DNA from: an uncultured Methylibium sp.
GTDB taxonomy: Bacteria > Pseudomonadota > Gammaproteobacteria > Burkholderiales > Burkholderiaceae_C
DNA length: 64,000 bases
Reading direction: 5' to 3'
NCBI RefSeq assembly: GCF_902826655.1
Contig: NZ_CADEFR010000005.1
Coordinates: 1-64,000, forward strand
Each line of letters starts with the position of its first letter. Within the stretch, counting starts at the first letter, position 1. The translations under genes and the position numbers were made by a program. Positions 16,823-25,700 of this stretch are shown here, piece by piece. The notes beneath the pieces are model-generated. The model did not search any database, was not told the origin of the DNA, and saw only the letters and a list, made by a program, of their open reading frames with translations.

Positions 16823-17488
16823 ATGCACCTGCTGCTCCTCGAAGACGACATCGACCTCGGCCAGGCGGTCGTCGACCACCTCGAAGCCCACGGCCACGCC
16901 GTCTCGTGGTTCAAGCTGTGCGCGCAGACCGAGGCCGCACTGGCCCAGGGGCTGCCCGCCGACCTGCTGCTGTTCGACCTGCAACTGCCCGACGGCGAGG
17001 CGCTGGAAGTGCTGCGCCGGCTGCGCGCCCGCGGCGACCGCCGGCCGGTGATCGCGCTGACCGCACGCGACCAGGTCAGCGACCGCATCCGTGGCCTGCA
17101 GGCCGGCGCCGACGACTACCTGGTGAAGCCCTTCGACCTGGACGAGATGCTGGCGCGCATCGACGCGGTCGCGCGGCGCAGCGGCGCACTGGACCCCCAG
17201 GCGGTGCAGGCGCGGCAGGCGACGCTGGACTTCGAGTCCAAGCGCGCGCTGCGCGACGGCGCGGCGGTCACGCTGACGGCGATGGAGTGGGCGCTGCTGG
17301 GCCGCCTGGCCAGCCGGCCCGGCCGCATCTGGAGCCGCGCCGAGCTGGAGCAGGCGCTGCACGCGCAGGCCGGGCGCGACGAGGTCGAGAGCAACTCGCT
17401 CGAGGTCATCGTCAGCCGTCTGCGGCGCAAGCTGGGGCCGGAGCTGATCAGCACCCACCGCGGCCTGGGGTACCGGCTTGAGCACTGA
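16823..17488 (+). CDS. OmpR-family response regulator (QseB/PmrA-like)
   Basis: A 221-residue regulator: receiver domain residues 1-115 with acidic pair E7-D8-D9, phosphoacceptor D52 in LLFDLQLPDG and the conserved lysine in YLVKPF (about residue 102), followed by a winged-helix DNA-binding domain (TLTAMEWALLGRLASRPGR... to the C-terminus). The ATG at 16823 starts MHLLLLEDD exactly where the family begins; the longer open frame upstream is non-coding and holds the binding boxes. Its stop overlaps the kinase TTG start by 11 bases. Likely binds the GTTCAG direct repeats just upstream. Confidence 0.9.
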   Translation: MHLLLLEDDIDLGQAVVDHLEAHGHAVSWFKLCAQTEAALAQGLPADLLLFDLQLPDGEALEVLRRLRARGDRRPVIALTARDQVSDRIRGLQAGADDYLVKPFDLDEMLARIDAVARRSGALDPQAVQARQATLDFESKRALRDGAAVTLTAMEWALLGRLASRPGRIWSRAELEQALHAQAGRDEVESNSLEVIVSRLRRKLGPELISTHRGLGYRLEH

Positions 17489-18791
17489 GCGCGGCGCCTG
17501 GCAGCTCGAGCGGCGGCTGCGGCGCCAGCTGCTGCTGGCCCTGGCCGGCCTGTGGCTGGCCGGCGCGATCACCGCGCTGGTCGGCCAGCAGCTCGAGCTG
17601 CACGACGTGCTGGACGACGCACTGGAGGACACGGCGCAGCGCGCGCTGAGCCTGCCGCTGCGCGACGACGCCGGCGTCGAGGCGCCCGGTCGTCGCGGCG
17701 ATGACGACGACGAGCACGCGCGGCTGCAGATCTTCGACGGCGGCGGCCGCCTGCTGTGGCGGTCTGCCGAGTCGCCCGACGCGCCGCTCGCCGACCTGCG
17801 GCGCGAAGGCACGCGCAACGAAGGCACCTGGCGCGTGTCGGTGCAGCGGCTGGACGACGGCGATCGTGTGGCCGTGGCCGCCGAGCCGCTGGAGACGCGC
17901 TACGAGGCGCTGGGCCAGGCCGTCCTGTGGCTGCTGGCCCCCCTGCTCGCGCTGCTGCCGCTGGCCGCGCTGCTGGTGTCGATGGTGCTGCGGCGCGGCT
18001 TCCGCGCGCTGGAGCCACTGCGCGAGGGCCTGGCGCGACGCCAGGCCGCGGACCTGTCGCCGCTGCCGGCGGCCGGCCTGCCCGGCGAACTGCAGCCGCT
18101 GGTCGAGACGCTGAACGCGCTGCTGGCGCGCGTCGATGCGGCGCTCAAGGCCGAGCGCCAGTTCGCTGCCGCCGGTGCCCACGAACTGCGCACGCCACTG
18201 GCCGCGGCGCGCGCGCAGGCTCAACGTCTGGCACAGGAGGCGCGCGGCGAAGGACTGGCCGAGCGCGCCGAGGCGCTGGTGCGTCAGCTCGACCGCCTGT
18301 CGTCGCTGGCGAGCCGGCTGCTGCAGATCGCGCGCGTCGAGTCCGGCGTCGCTTTCAAGCGCGAGCCGGTCGACCTGGCGCAGCTGGCGCGGCTGGTGGC
18401 CGACGAGTTCGCCGAAGCGCAGCCGGGCGGACGCCTGCGGGTCGAAGGCCTGGCGTCGGCATCGGTCGCGGCCGATACCGACGCGCTGGGCATCGCCGTG
18501 CGCAACCTGATCGACAACGCGCTCAAGCACGGCGGTCCCGACGCCCGCGTCACGGTGCAGGTCGGCACTGCCTCGATCGCCGTGCGCGACGACGGCCCGG
18601 GCGTGCCGCCCGACAGCCTGGGCCGGCTGGTGCGCCCCTTCGAGCGCGGCACGTCGGCCGCCGAAGGCAGCGGCCTGGGGCTGGCGATGGTCGACACGAT
18701 CGCCCGCCAGTCGGGCGCGAAGCTGGTGCTGCGGTCGCCGCTCGACGGCGGCCGGGGCTTCGAGGCCGCGCTGCACTTCGGCAGCGCCTGA
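17478..18791 (+). CDS. sensor histidine kinase (QseC/PmrB-like)
   Basis: A 437-residue membrane kinase starting with TTG (17478) inside the end of the response regulator gene; no in-frame ATG exists near the N-terminus. Transmembrane helix 1 is at about residues 18-35, a short acidic periplasmic domain follows, and helix 2 lies at about 146-170. The phosphoacceptor is H235 in [10 protein letters not shown]; the ATPase domain has NLIDNALKHG, DDGPGVPP and GSGLGLAMV. The periplasmic part contains a run RRGDDDDEH (residues 72-80) that could bind cations, as in PmrB-like sensors of metals or polymyxin (inference). The stop lies inside a palindrome, CTGAGCGCTCAG (18788-18799), shared with the tyrS stop. 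Confidence 0.9.
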   Translation: MSTERGAWQLERRLRRQLLLALAGLWLAGAITALVGQQLELHDVLDDALEDTAQRALSLPLRDDAGVEAPGRRGDDDDEHARLQIFDGGGRLLWRSAESPDAPLADLRREGTRNEGTWRVSVQRLDDGDRVAVAAEPLETRYEALGQAVLWLLAPLLALLPLAALLVSMVLRRGFRALEPLREGLARRQAADLSPLPAAGLPGELQPLVETLNALLARVDAALKAERQFAAAGAHELRTPLAAARAQAQRLAQEARGEGLAERAEALVRQLDRLSSLASRLLQIARVESGVAFKREPVDLAQLARLVADEFAEAQPGGRLRVEGLASASVAADTDALGIAVRNLIDNALKHGGPDARVTVQVGTASIAVRDDGPGVPPDSLGRLVRPFERGTSAAEGSGLGLAMVDTIARQSGAKLVLRSPLDGGRGFEAALHFGSA

Positions 18792-18795
18792 GCGC

Positions 18796-20070
18796 TCAGC
18801 TCAGCGTCACGCGCGCGAACTTGCGCTTGCCGACCTGGACCACGAAGGTCCCGGCGGCGAGCTTGAGGCCCTTGTCGCTGACCGTGGCACCGTCGATGCG
18901 CACGCCGCCGCCATCGATCAGGCGCATCGCCTCGCTCGACGAGGGCGCGAGTCCGGCCTGCTTGATCAACGCGCCGATGCCCAGGGGAGCGCCGGTCAGC
19001 GCGATCTCCGCAATCTCGTCCGGGATGCCGCCGCGCGAGCGGTTGATGAAGTCCTGCTCCGCCGCGTCGGCCGCCGCCACGCTGTGGAAACGCGCGGTGA
19101 TCTCCTTGGCGAGCATCACCTTCGCGTCCTTCGGGTTGCGGCCGGCCTCGACCTCGGCCTTCAGCGCCGCGACCTCGGCCTCGGCGCGCCAGCTCAGCAG
19201 CGCGTAGTAGCGCCACATCAGCGCGTCGCTGATCGACAGCAGCTTGGCGAACATGTCGTTGGCCGGCTCGGTCAGCGCGATGTAGTTGCCCTTGCTCTTG
19301 GACATCTTCTCGACGCCGTCCAGGCCTTCGAGCAGCGGCATCGTCAGGATGCACTGCGGCTCCTGGCCGTACTCGGACTGCAGCGCGCGGCCGACCAGCA
19401 GGTTGAACTTCTGGTCGGTGCCGCCGAGCTCGAGGTCGGACTTCAGCGCCACCGAGTCGTAGCCCTGCATCAGCGGGTAGAGGAACTCGTGCACCGAGAT
19501 CGGCACGCCGGACTTGAAGCGCTTGGTGAAGTCGTCGCGCTCCATCATCCGCGCGATCGTGTAGCGCGACGCCAGCTGGATCATGCCCCGCGCGCCCAGC
19601 GGATCGGACCACTCGGAGTTGTAGCGGATCTCGGTCCGGGCGGGGTCAAGCACCAGGCCGGCCTGCCTGAAGTAGGTCTGGGCGTTGGCCTCGATCTGCT
19701 CGCGCGTCAGCGGCGGTCGGGTGGTGTTGCGGCCGGACGGGTCACCGATCATCGAGGTGAAGTCGCCGATCAGGAAGATCACCTGGTGCCCCAGGTCCTG
19801 GAGCTGGCGCATCTTGTTCAGCACCACCGTGTGGCCGACGTGGATGTCCGGCGCGGTGGGGTCCAGGCCCAGCTTGATGCGCAGTGGCACGCCGGTTGCA
19901 TCGGACCGGGCGAGCTTTTGCAGCCAGTCCTCCTGCGGCAGCAGTTCATCGCAACCGCGCAGGCTGATGGCCATCGCCTCGCGAACCCGGTCGGTGACCG
20001 GGAATTTCGATGCAGATGAAGGCCGTTGATCGCTGCTTGCAGCGAGTGCCTGATCGGCGGACTGGGACAT
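18796..20070 (-). CDS. tyrS: tyrosyl-tRNA synthetase
   Basis: A 424-residue class I synthetase that charges tRNA-Tyr. It has the HIGH-equivalent HVGH (residues 87-90), the KMSKS loop in [13 protein letters not shown], and a C-terminal S4-like RNA-binding domain ([20 protein letters not shown]). It belongs to the TyrRS subgroup with a long Rossmann part and a shorter C-terminus. The ATG at 20068-20070 was preferred; it gives a low-complexity Ser/Ala-rich leader of about 30 residues before the conserved start. Divergent from the M23 peptidase gene, as is usual in Burkholderiales. Confidence 0.95.
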   Translation of the reverse strand: MSQSADQALAASSDQRPSSASKFPVTDRVREAMAISLRGCDELLPQEDWLQKLARSDATGVPLRIKLGLDPTAPDIHVGHTVVLNKMRQLQDLGHQVIFLIGDFTSMIGDPSGRNTTRPPLTREQIEANAQTYFRQAGLVLDPARTEIRYNSEWSDPLGARGMIQLASRYTIARMMERDDFTKRFKSGVPISVHEFLYPLMQGYDSVALKSDLELGGTDQKFNLLVGRALQSEYGQEPQCILTMPLLEGLDGVEKMSKSKGNYIALTEPANDMFAKLLSISDALMWRYYALLSWRAEAEVAALKAEVEAGRNPKDAKVMLAKEITARFHSVAAADAAEQDFINRSRGGIPDEIAEIALTGAPLGIGALIKQAGLAPSSSEAMRLIDGGGVRIDGATVSDKGLKLAAGTFVVQVGKRKFARVTLS

Positions 20071-20253
20071 GGGGAAGATTTCGGGTTTCCACAGTGGCCG
20101 CAAGGGGGGTCACCGGTAGAATTTCACGGTCGGAACGCGACGGCATTCTAGAGGACGCCCCGAACCTCGCCGTCGCAGCCAGACCTCACAAGCCGGCCTG
20201 CCGGACCGCCCTCGCGGGCTTTCGCGCAGGACCTCCTACACCGTTCGGGACCG

Positions 20254-21639
20254 TTGGGATTGAAGACCGCTGACTCTCTGCTGCGCCTGGCGCAAGACAC
20301 CAACGCCATGCTGCAGCGCCATCCCCGGCGCCTGACGGCCGCGGTGGTGACCCTCCTGCTCGGATCGGCCGTGACGGCCTTCGGCGTCGCCCCGCTGGCG
20401 CCGGACGCCGCCGACCTGCCGCGCCGCGTGGTGACCGAAAGCGTCACGCTGCTGTCACTCGACGCACAGTTGCAAGCGCTTGAAACGCACGCGGTCGAGC
20501 TCTACCGCAGCGACCTGACCCGCAACAGCGACACCGCCGACACCCTGCTGCAGCGCCTCGGCGTGGACGATCCGGAGGCGGCCGCCTTCCTGCGCCGCGA
20601 CAGCGTCGCCCGCAAGCTGCTCGAGGGCCGTGCCGGCAAGATGGTGCGGGCGCTGACCAGCGAGGGCCGCCTGGCCGAACTGGTGGCCCGTTCGCCCGCC
20701 GAGACCAGCGCGCAGTTCTCGACCCACTTCACGCGGCTGACCATCACGCGCGACGCCCTGGGCCTGCAGGCGCGCACCGAGCAGGCCGCGCTGGCCACCG
20801 AGGTCAAGCTCGGCTCGGGGACCATCGAGAGCTCGCTGTTCGCCGCCGCCGACGACTCGCGGCTGCCCGATCCGGTGACGATGCAGATCGCCGAGCTGTT
20901 CGGCAACGACATCGACTTCCGCCGCGAGCTGCGCCGCGGCGACAGCTTCACGGTGCTCTACGAGGCCCTGACGGCCGACGGCGAGCCCATCACCTGGAAC
21001 CAGGCCTCGGGTCGGGTGCTGGCGGCGCAGTTCATCAACGGCGGCCGGCAGCACGACGCGGTGTGGTTCCAGGACGCCGCCCCCGGCGGCAAGATGCGCG
21101 GCGCCTACTTCGGCCTCGACGGCCGCAGCAAGACCCGCATGTTCCTGGCCTCGCCGATGGCCTTCTCGCGCGTGACCTCGGGCTTCGCGATGCGGCTGCA
21201 CCCGATCATGAAGACCTGGCGTGCCCACCTGGGCGTCGACTACGGCGCGCCGACCGGCACCGCGGTGCGCGCGGTCGGCGACGGCGCCGTCGAGTTCTCG
21301 GGCTGGCAGAACGGCTACGGCAACGTCGTCATCCTGCGCCACCCGGGCGATCGCGAGACGCGCTACGCGCACCTGAGCCGCATCGACGTCAAGCGCGGCC
21401 AGCGCGTCGAGCAGAGCCAGACGATCGGCGCGGTCGGCGCCACCGGCTGGGCCACCGGGCCGCACCTGCACTACGAGTTCCGGGTGCGCGGCCAGGTCGT
21501 CGACCCGATGACGATCGCCCGCAACTCAGAGAGCTTCACGATCTCGCCGGCGGCGCGCAGCCGCTTCGACGAGATCGCCGGCTCGGCCCGCTCGCAGCTG
21601 GCGGTCGCGCCCGCCACCGCAGCAGCCCGCTTCGAGTGA
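20254..21639 (+). CDS. M23-family murein DD-endopeptidase, membrane-anchored
   Basis: A protein of up to 461 residues with one N-terminal membrane segment (AAVVTLLLGSAVTAFGVAP, about residues 29-47), a middle helical/OapA-like region, and a C-terminal LytM domain. Zinc ligands are visible in RLHPIMKTWRAHLGVDYGAP (H and D) and GPHLHYEF (second H). It should cleave peptidoglycan cross-links in the periplasm (MepM-like). The start is uncertain: TTG at 20254, TTG at 20260 or ATG at 20308 are all in frame and none has a strong ribosome site; the longest is given. It lies 71 bases before anmK, with a terminator between. Confidence 0.85.
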   Translation: MGLKTADSLLRLAQDTNAMLQRHPRRLTAAVVTLLLGSAVTAFGVAPLAPDAADLPRRVVTESVTLLSLDAQLQALETHAVELYRSDLTRNSDTADTLLQRLGVDDPEAAAFLRRDSVARKLLEGRAGKMVRALTSEGRLAELVARSPAETSAQFSTHFTRLTITRDALGLQARTEQAALATEVKLGSGTIESSLFAAADDSRLPDPVTMQIAELFGNDIDFRRELRRGDSFTVLYEALTADGEPITWNQASGRVLAAQFINGGRQHDAVWFQDAAPGGKMRGAYFGLDGRSKTRMFLASPMAFSRVTSGFAMRLHPIMKTWRAHLGVDYGAPTGTAVRAVGDGAVEFSGWQNGYGNVVILRHPGDRETRYAHLSRIDVKRGQRVEQSQTIGAVGATGWATGPHLHYEFRVRGQVVDPMTIARNSESFTISPAARSRFDEIAGSARSQLAVAPATAAARFE

Positions 21640-21662
21640 TCCACGTCCGCCACGACGCGAAG

Positions 21663-21683
21663 GCCCGCTCCGGCGGGCTTTTT
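21663..21683 (+). terminator. rho-independent terminator after the M23 peptidase gene
   Basis: GCCCGC-TCCG-GCGGGC followed by TTTTT; a perfect 6-bp GC stem, 4-base loop and T-run, 23 bases after the peptidase stop. It ends 27 bases before the anmK start, so anmK probably has its own promoter or relies on read-through. Confidence 0.85.
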
Positions 21684-21710
21684 CGTGGGCGCGGCGCTTA
21701 GCATCGACCC

Positions 21711-22811
21711 ATGGACGAGCGCTACATCGGGCTCATGTCGGGCACCTCGATCGACGGGGCCGACGGCGTGCTGATCGATTTCGGCGGCGGTCGCATGCAG
21801 GTGCTGGCCCATGCCCACCTGGGCTTCGAGCCTGGCCTTCGCGCCGAGCTGCTGGCGCTGAACGCCGCCGGCGACAACGAGCTGCACCGCGCCGCGCTGG
21901 CGGCGAATGCGCTGGCGCGCGTCTACGCCGCGGTGATCACCGAACTGCGCTCGCAGGCGCCGGGCCCGGTGCGGGCCGTCGGCGCGCACGGGCAGACGGT
22001 GCGCCACCGCCCCGGCCAGTTCGACGGCACCGGCTACACGCTGCAGATCAACGCGCCGGCCCTGCTGGCCGAGCTGAGCGGCCTGACGGTCGTCGCCGAT
22101 CTGCGCAGCCGCGACGTCGCCGCCGCCGGACAAGGTGCGCCACTGGTGCCGGCCTTCCACCGCGCGCGCTTCGCGCTGGCCGGGCAGGACCTGGCGGTCG
22201 CCAACATCGGCGGCATCAGCAACCTGAGCCTGCTGCCCGCCGACGGCCCGGTGCGCGGCTTCGACTGCGGTCCCGGCAATGCGCTGATGGACCTGTGGTG
22301 CCAGCGGCATCGGGGCCGCCCCTACGACGACGCCGGCGCCTGGGCGGCGGGAGGCCGGGTGATCCCGGGCCTGCTGGCCGCGGCGCTGGCCGACCCGTAC
22401 TTCGCGCTGCCCCCACCCAAGAGCACCGGCCGCGACGACTTCCACGCCGACTGGCTGGACGCCCTGCTGGCCGGCCAGCCGACCGCCTCGCCGCAGGACG
22501 TGCAGGCCACGCTGTGCGAGCTGACGGCCCGGGCGATCGCCCGCGACCTGCGCGCGCAGCTTGCGGGTGCCGGCGAGCTGCTGGTGTGCGGCGGCGGCGC
22601 CTTCAATGTCGAGCTGATGCGGCGCCTGCAGCAGGCGCTGCCGGGCTGCAGCGTGGCATCGACCGCGAGCCGCGGCCTGCCGCCGCTGCAGGTCGAGGCT
22701 TCGGCCTTCGCCTGGCTGGCCCGTGCCTGCCTGCGCGGCGAGGCAGGCAACCTCGCGTCGGTCACCGGCGCCCGCGGTCCGCGCGTGCTCGGCGCGATCT
22801 ACCCGGCCTGA
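21711..22811 (+). CDS. anmK: anhydro-N-acetylmuramic acid kinase
   Basis: A 366-residue sugar kinase that phosphorylates and hydrolyses 1,6-anhydro-MurNAc to MurNAc-6-phosphate in cell-wall recycling. The phosphate-binding start MSGTSIDGADGVLIDF (residues 9-24), VGAHGQTVRHRP (about 84-95), NIGGISNLSLLP and FDCGPGNALMD are all AnmK landmarks; length matches the family. Placed after a peptidoglycan hydrolase gene, which fits recycling of its products. Converges on erpA across a 9-bp-stem hairpin. Confidence 0.95.
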   Translation: MDERYIGLMSGTSIDGADGVLIDFGGGRMQVLAHAHLGFEPGLRAELLALNAAGDNELHRAALAANALARVYAAVITELRSQAPGPVRAVGAHGQTVRHRPGQFDGTGYTLQINAPALLAELSGLTVVADLRSRDVAAAGQGAPLVPAFHRARFALAGQDLAVANIGGISNLSLLPADGPVRGFDCGPGNALMDLWCQRHRGRPYDDAGAWAAGGRVIPGLLAAALADPYFALPPPKSTGRDDFHADWLDALLAGQPTASPQDVQATLCELTARAIARDLRAQLAGAGELLVCGGGAFNVELMRRLQQALPGCSVASTASRGLPPLQVEASAFAWLARACLRGEAGNLASVTGARGPRVLGAIYPA

Positions 22812-22828
22812 GCGCTCCCGGAAACGAC

Positions 22829-22850
22829 GAAGCCGCCCGGAGGCGGCTTC
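22829..22850. terminator. bidirectional hairpin between anmK and erpA
   Basis: GAAGCCGCC-CGGA-GGCGGCTTC, a perfect 9-bp stem with a 4-base loop, lying between two convergent genes, 18 bases after the anmK stop and 22 bases after the erpA stop on the other strand. T-runs are poor on both sides. Confidence 0.7.
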
Positions 22851-22872
22851 AGCGGGACGGGACCGACGCGGA

Positions 22873-23238
22873 TCAGACCGAGAAGCTGGAACCGCAGCCG
22901 CAGGTGGTGGTGGCGTTCGGGTTCTTGATCACGAACTGCGCACCCTCCAGATCTTCCTTGTAGTCGATCTCGGCGCCGGTCAGGTACTGCAGGCTCATCG
23001 CGTCGATCAGCAGCATCACGCCGTTCTTCTCCATCTTCGTGTCGTCGTCGTTGACGATCTCGTCGAAGGTGAAGCCGTACTGGAAGCCCGAGCAACCACC
23101 GCCCTGCACGAAGACGCGCAGCTTCAGCTCCGGATTGCCTTCCTCGTCGACCAGTTGCCTGACCTTGTCGGCAGCGCTGTCCGTGAAGACGATCGGGGCG
23201 GGCATTTCGGTCGCGATGGATTCGGCAACGGCGCTCAT
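22873..23238 (-). CDS. erpA: iron-sulfur cluster insertion protein ErpA
   Basis: A 121-residue A-type carrier that delivers Fe-S clusters to apo-proteins. The three cluster ligands are present: C49 in GGGCSGFQY and C113/C115 in TTCGCGSS. The N-terminal extension (about 13 residues) before [15 protein letters not shown] is usual for betaproteobacterial ErpA. Its ATG overlaps the stop of the bactofilin gene (ATGA), so they are translationally coupled. Confidence 0.95.
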   Translation of the reverse strand: MSAVAESIATEMPAPIVFTDSAADKVRQLVDEEGNPELKLRVFVQGGGCSGFQYGFTFDEIVNDDDTKMEKNGVMLLIDAMSLQYLTGAEIDYKEDLEGAQFVIKNPNATTTCGCGSSFSV

Positions 23239-23687
23239 GAGGACTCCTGGGACTGACGGTCGCCCGCCACCTTCGTATTGTGACCGACGGCTGCGACGTT
23301 CGCATTCGCTGCCAGACGAAGTGCGGGCTTGTCCTCCGCATTCAAGGGCTTGAGCTCGCCGTGGACCTGGGCGCCCTGGTGCATCTCGAGGCGCTCGTAG
23401 CGCACGTTGCCCTCGATGCGCGCCCGCGGCTGCAGTTCCAGCAGCTCGTCCGACTCGACCGGCCCGCGGACCTCGCCGTTGACGATCACGTGGCCGGCCT
23501 TGACCCTGCCGGCGATGCTGGCTTTGTCGCCGATGACCAGCAGGTTGCGCCCGTCGCCGAGCGCGATCACGTTTCCCATGACCCGGCCGTCGATGCGCAG
23601 GCCCTCGGTGAAGCGGATCTCGCCCTCGATCACGGTGCCCTCACCCACCAGGGTGCGGATCGGCGGTTGCTTGCTCATTCCGAACAT
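23235..23687 (-). CDS. bactofilin
   Basis: A 150-residue polymer-forming cytoskeletal protein. The central part is a right-handed beta-helix built from short repeats ([19 protein letters not shown]..., [19 protein letters not shown]..., [18 protein letters not shown]), with short unstructured ends. The ATG at 23685-23687 follows GGAGG at five bases and begins MFGMSKQ; an in-frame TTG four codons upstream overlaps that ribosome site and is rejected. It polymerises at the membrane and often organises cell-wall enzymes; proximity to the M23 peptidase and anmK is consistent. Overlaps erpA by ATGA. Confidence 0.92.
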   Translation of the reverse strand: MFGMSKQPPIRTLVGEGTVIEGEIRFTEGLRIDGRVMGNVIALGDGRNLLVIGDKASIAGRVKAGHVIVNGEVRGPVESDELLELQPRARIEGNVRYERLEMHQGAQVHGELKPLNAEDKPALRLAANANVAAVGHNTKVAGDRQSQESS

Positions 23688-23724
23688 CTTGACCTCCAAG
23701 AACCCGGGCCGCCGCGGCGACCGT

Positions 23725-24438
23725 TCACAGATTGACGTCCTGGCTGGCGCGGATCGCCCCCTGGGCGTCGACCACGCTGACCTGCAGAGCCTCGACCACC
23801 ACCGCGGCCGGGAACTCGATCACGCCATCCACACGTTGATACTGACGGAACTGCAACGCACGGGCCGTGCCCGCCGGTGCCTGTGACCAAGCCCGTCCGT
23901 CGAGCCGCCCCCGCAGCGTCAGCTCGTAGCGCCCCTTGAACTCCGCCGGCGACTTGCCCGGCTGCATCACCAGCAGCTGGTAGCGCAGCTGCCCCTGACC
24001 GACGACCTCGGCCTGCAGGCCGCGCACCATCAGGCCCTGCCGGCCGCTGGTCGGCAGCAGGCGCTCGAAGAAGCCCAGGTCGCCCTTGAGTGCCATGTTC
24101 TCGGCCTCCAGCGCCCGCACCTGACCGGCCAGCCGGTCGAGCGTCGTCCGCTCGGTCTTCAGCAGGCTCTCGGCCGTGTTGGCGATGCTCTGGGCCTTGT
24201 CGCGCTCGCTGCGCAGTTGCTCGACTTCGTCGGCCGCACTGGCAGATTCCGCGCGGCCCCCGCCCCGATCGAGCCCCGCGATGTCCTTGCCGAACTCGAA
24301 GGCCCACACCGCGAGCGCGGCCGAGAAACCCAGCGCCAGCGCCATCACGGCCCAGCGCAGCGGCCAGGGCAGATGGCTGCGCACGATCATGCGCGGGGCG
24401 CTGATCGACAGACGGCGGCGCAGCAGCTTCCAGCGCAT
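23725..24438 (-). CDS. DUF6776-type membrane protein
   Basis: A 237-residue protein with a basic N-terminus, one membrane helix (LRWAVMALALGFSAALAVWAF, about residues 27-47), a coiled-coil stretch (DEVEQLRSERDKAQSIANTAESLLKTERTTL...), and a C-terminal beta-rich domain in the periplasm. The ATG at 24436-24438 begins MRWKLLRRR; the open frame continues upstream without reason. Genes of this kind regularly lie between bactofilin and rpsI in Burkholderiales; function is not established. It could be a periplasmic partner of the bactofilin (inference). Confidence 0.8.
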   Translation of the reverse strand: MRWKLLRRRLSISAPRMIVRSHLPWPLRWAVMALALGFSAALAVWAFEFGKDIAGLDRGGGRAESASAADEVEQLRSERDKAQSIANTAESLLKTERTTLDRLAGQVRALEAENMALKGDLGFFERLLPTSGRQGLMVRGLQAEVVGQGQLRYQLLVMQPGKSPAEFKGRYELTLRGRLDGRAWSQAPAGTARALQFRQYQRVDGVIEFPAAVVVEALQVSVVDAQGAIRASQDVNL

Positions 24439-24529
24439 GGTGGGTTCGAGAGGAAAGCCGGATTCTAGGTAGCGAGCTTGGTGCCTCCGGCTCCAAGTTG
24501 CAACGGCTGATGAAGTCGGCACGCGAATG

Positions 24530-24550
24530 AAAAAGCCGCCCGAAGGCGGC
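24530..24550 (-). terminator. rho-independent terminator of the rplM-rpsI operon
   Basis: On the minus strand GCCGCC-TTCG-GGCGGC followed by TTTTT. The stem is perfect with a UUCG tetraloop, and it begins 23 bases after the rpsI stop. Confidence 0.88.
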
Positions 24551-24573
24551 CTTTTGTCTCGCTTGCAGCGCGA

Positions 24574-24966
24574 TCAGCGCTTGCTGAACTGCTTGCGACG
24601 GCGCGCGCCGTGCAAACCGACCTTCTTGCGCTCGACTTCGCGCGCATCGCGGGTCACGAAACCCGCGCGGCTGAGCTCGGGCTTGAGCGCCGCGTCGTAG
24701 TCGATCAGCGCCCGCGTCACGCCGTGGCGCACCGCACCGGCCTGGCCGGACTCGCCACCACCGTGCACGTTGACCTTGATGTCGAAGGCTTCGACGTTGT
24801 TGGTCAGGAACAGCGGCTGCTTGACGATCATGATCGAGGTCTGGCGGCCGAAGTACTGCTCGACCGGCTTGCCGTTGACCGTGATCTGGCCCGAGCCCTT
24901 CTTCAGGAAGACCCGCGCCACCGACGACTTGCGGCGGCCGGTCCCGTAATTCCAATTGCCAATCAT
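24574..24966 (-). CDS. rpsI: 30S ribosomal protein S9
   Basis: A 130-residue S9, with the conserved start [15 protein letters not shown], the middle [20 protein letters not shown], and the basic tail [10 protein letters not shown] whose end reaches the P-site tRNA. Length equals E. coli S9. Lies 10 bases after rplM and ends in a strong terminator. Confidence 0.98.
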   Translation of the reverse strand: MIGNWNYGTGRRKSSVARVFLKKGSGQITVNGKPVEQYFGRQTSIMIVKQPLFLTNNVEAFDIKVNVHGGGESGQAGAVRHGVTRALIDYDAALKPELSRAGFVTRDAREVERKKVGLHGARRRKQFSKR

Positions 24967-24976
24967 CGTCTTCCCC

Positions 24977-25405
24977 TCAGATCGCCAGCGGCTTGGGCTG
25001 CTGGGCGGTGTGCGGGTGCGAGGCACCGGCATAGACCTTCAGCTTCTTGATCATCGCGTAGCCCAGCGGGCCCTTCGGGAGCATGCCCTTGACGGCCTTC
25101 TCCAGCGCGCGGCCGGGATGCTTGGCCTGCATGTCCTTGAACTTGGTCGCGTAGATCCCGCCCGGGAAGCCCGAGTGGCGGTAGTAGATCTTGTCGTTGG
25201 CCTTGTTGCCGGTGACGCGCAACTTGTCGGCGTTGACGATGACGATGAAATCGCCGGTATCGACGTGAGGCGTGTAGATGGGCTTGTGCTTGCCGCGCAA
25301 ACGGAGGGCCACTTCGCTGGCAACCCTGCCGAGAACCTTGTCGGTCGCGTCGATCACAAACCACTCGTGCGTCACTTCGGCCGGTTTGGCGCTGAAGGTT
25401 TTCAT
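24977..25405 (-). CDS. rplM: 50S ribosomal protein L13
   Basis: A 142-residue L13, same length as E. coli. Conserved stretches: [46 protein letters not shown] and [18 protein letters not shown]. Start ATG at 25403-25405. It is the first gene of the rplM-rpsI operon, with a probable promoter about 150 bases upstream and therefore an unusually long leader. Confidence 0.98.
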   Translation of the reverse strand: MKTFSAKPAEVTHEWFVIDATDKVLGRVASEVALRLRGKHKPIYTPHVDTGDFIVIVNADKLRVTGNKANDKIYYRHSGFPGGIYATKFKDMQAKHPGRALEKAVKGMLPKGPLGYAMIKKLKVYAGASHPHTAQQPKPLAI

Positions 25406-25556
25406 GAGGGTCCTGACGGTAAATCCCGGCTCTTTGCAGCGGTCGGTGCCTCTTGTGAAGCCCGTCTCGCGACGGACCCGAGGCCTCTTAGGCTGCATGA
25501 TCGGCAGCATGGCTGCCGCTGACTTTTCCCGGAGCCGGACGGCGGGAAAGCCGCGG

Positions 25557-25586
25557 AGTATATCCGCGATCGTCGCGCCCGAGCAA
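25557..25586 (-). promoter_or_regulatory. probable sigma-70 promoter of rplM-rpsI
   Basis: On the minus strand TTGCTC (25586-25581), an 18-base spacer and TATACT (25562-25557). The predicted start near 25550 leaves a leader of about 145 bases before rplM, room for L13-type autoregulation. This is pattern-based only. Confidence 0.45.
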
Positions 25587-25669
25587 CGTCCGGGACCGGC
25601 GGCTGGAGAGCCGTTCGAGGCCGGCCTTCACCCGGCCATCCATCGGCAGCGGCAACAGGTCTTGGCGTC

Positions 25670-25689
25670 TACAATTCAGGGTAAACCCT
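25670..25689 (+). promoter_or_regulatory. possible -10 box and palindrome before the GNAT gene
   Basis: TACAAT at 25670-25675, followed by the palindrome AGGGT-AA-ACCCT (25678-25689) where transcription would start, 11 bases before the ATG. The -35 region is poor. The palindrome may bind a regulator. Confidence 0.35.
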
Positions 25690-25700
25690 AGTCTTCTTCC

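Noticed and set aside
18788..18799. CTGAGCGCTCAG palindrome at the ends of the kinase and tyrS genes as a terminator
   Set aside because: Only 12 bases with no loop or T-run, and it contains both stop codons; most likely a by-product of converging stops.
20071..20253. TAGAAT (20117-20122) as a promoter of the M23 peptidase gene
   Set aside because: No acceptable -35 box at 16-18 bases and the start codon itself is uncertain, so it was not listed as a feature.
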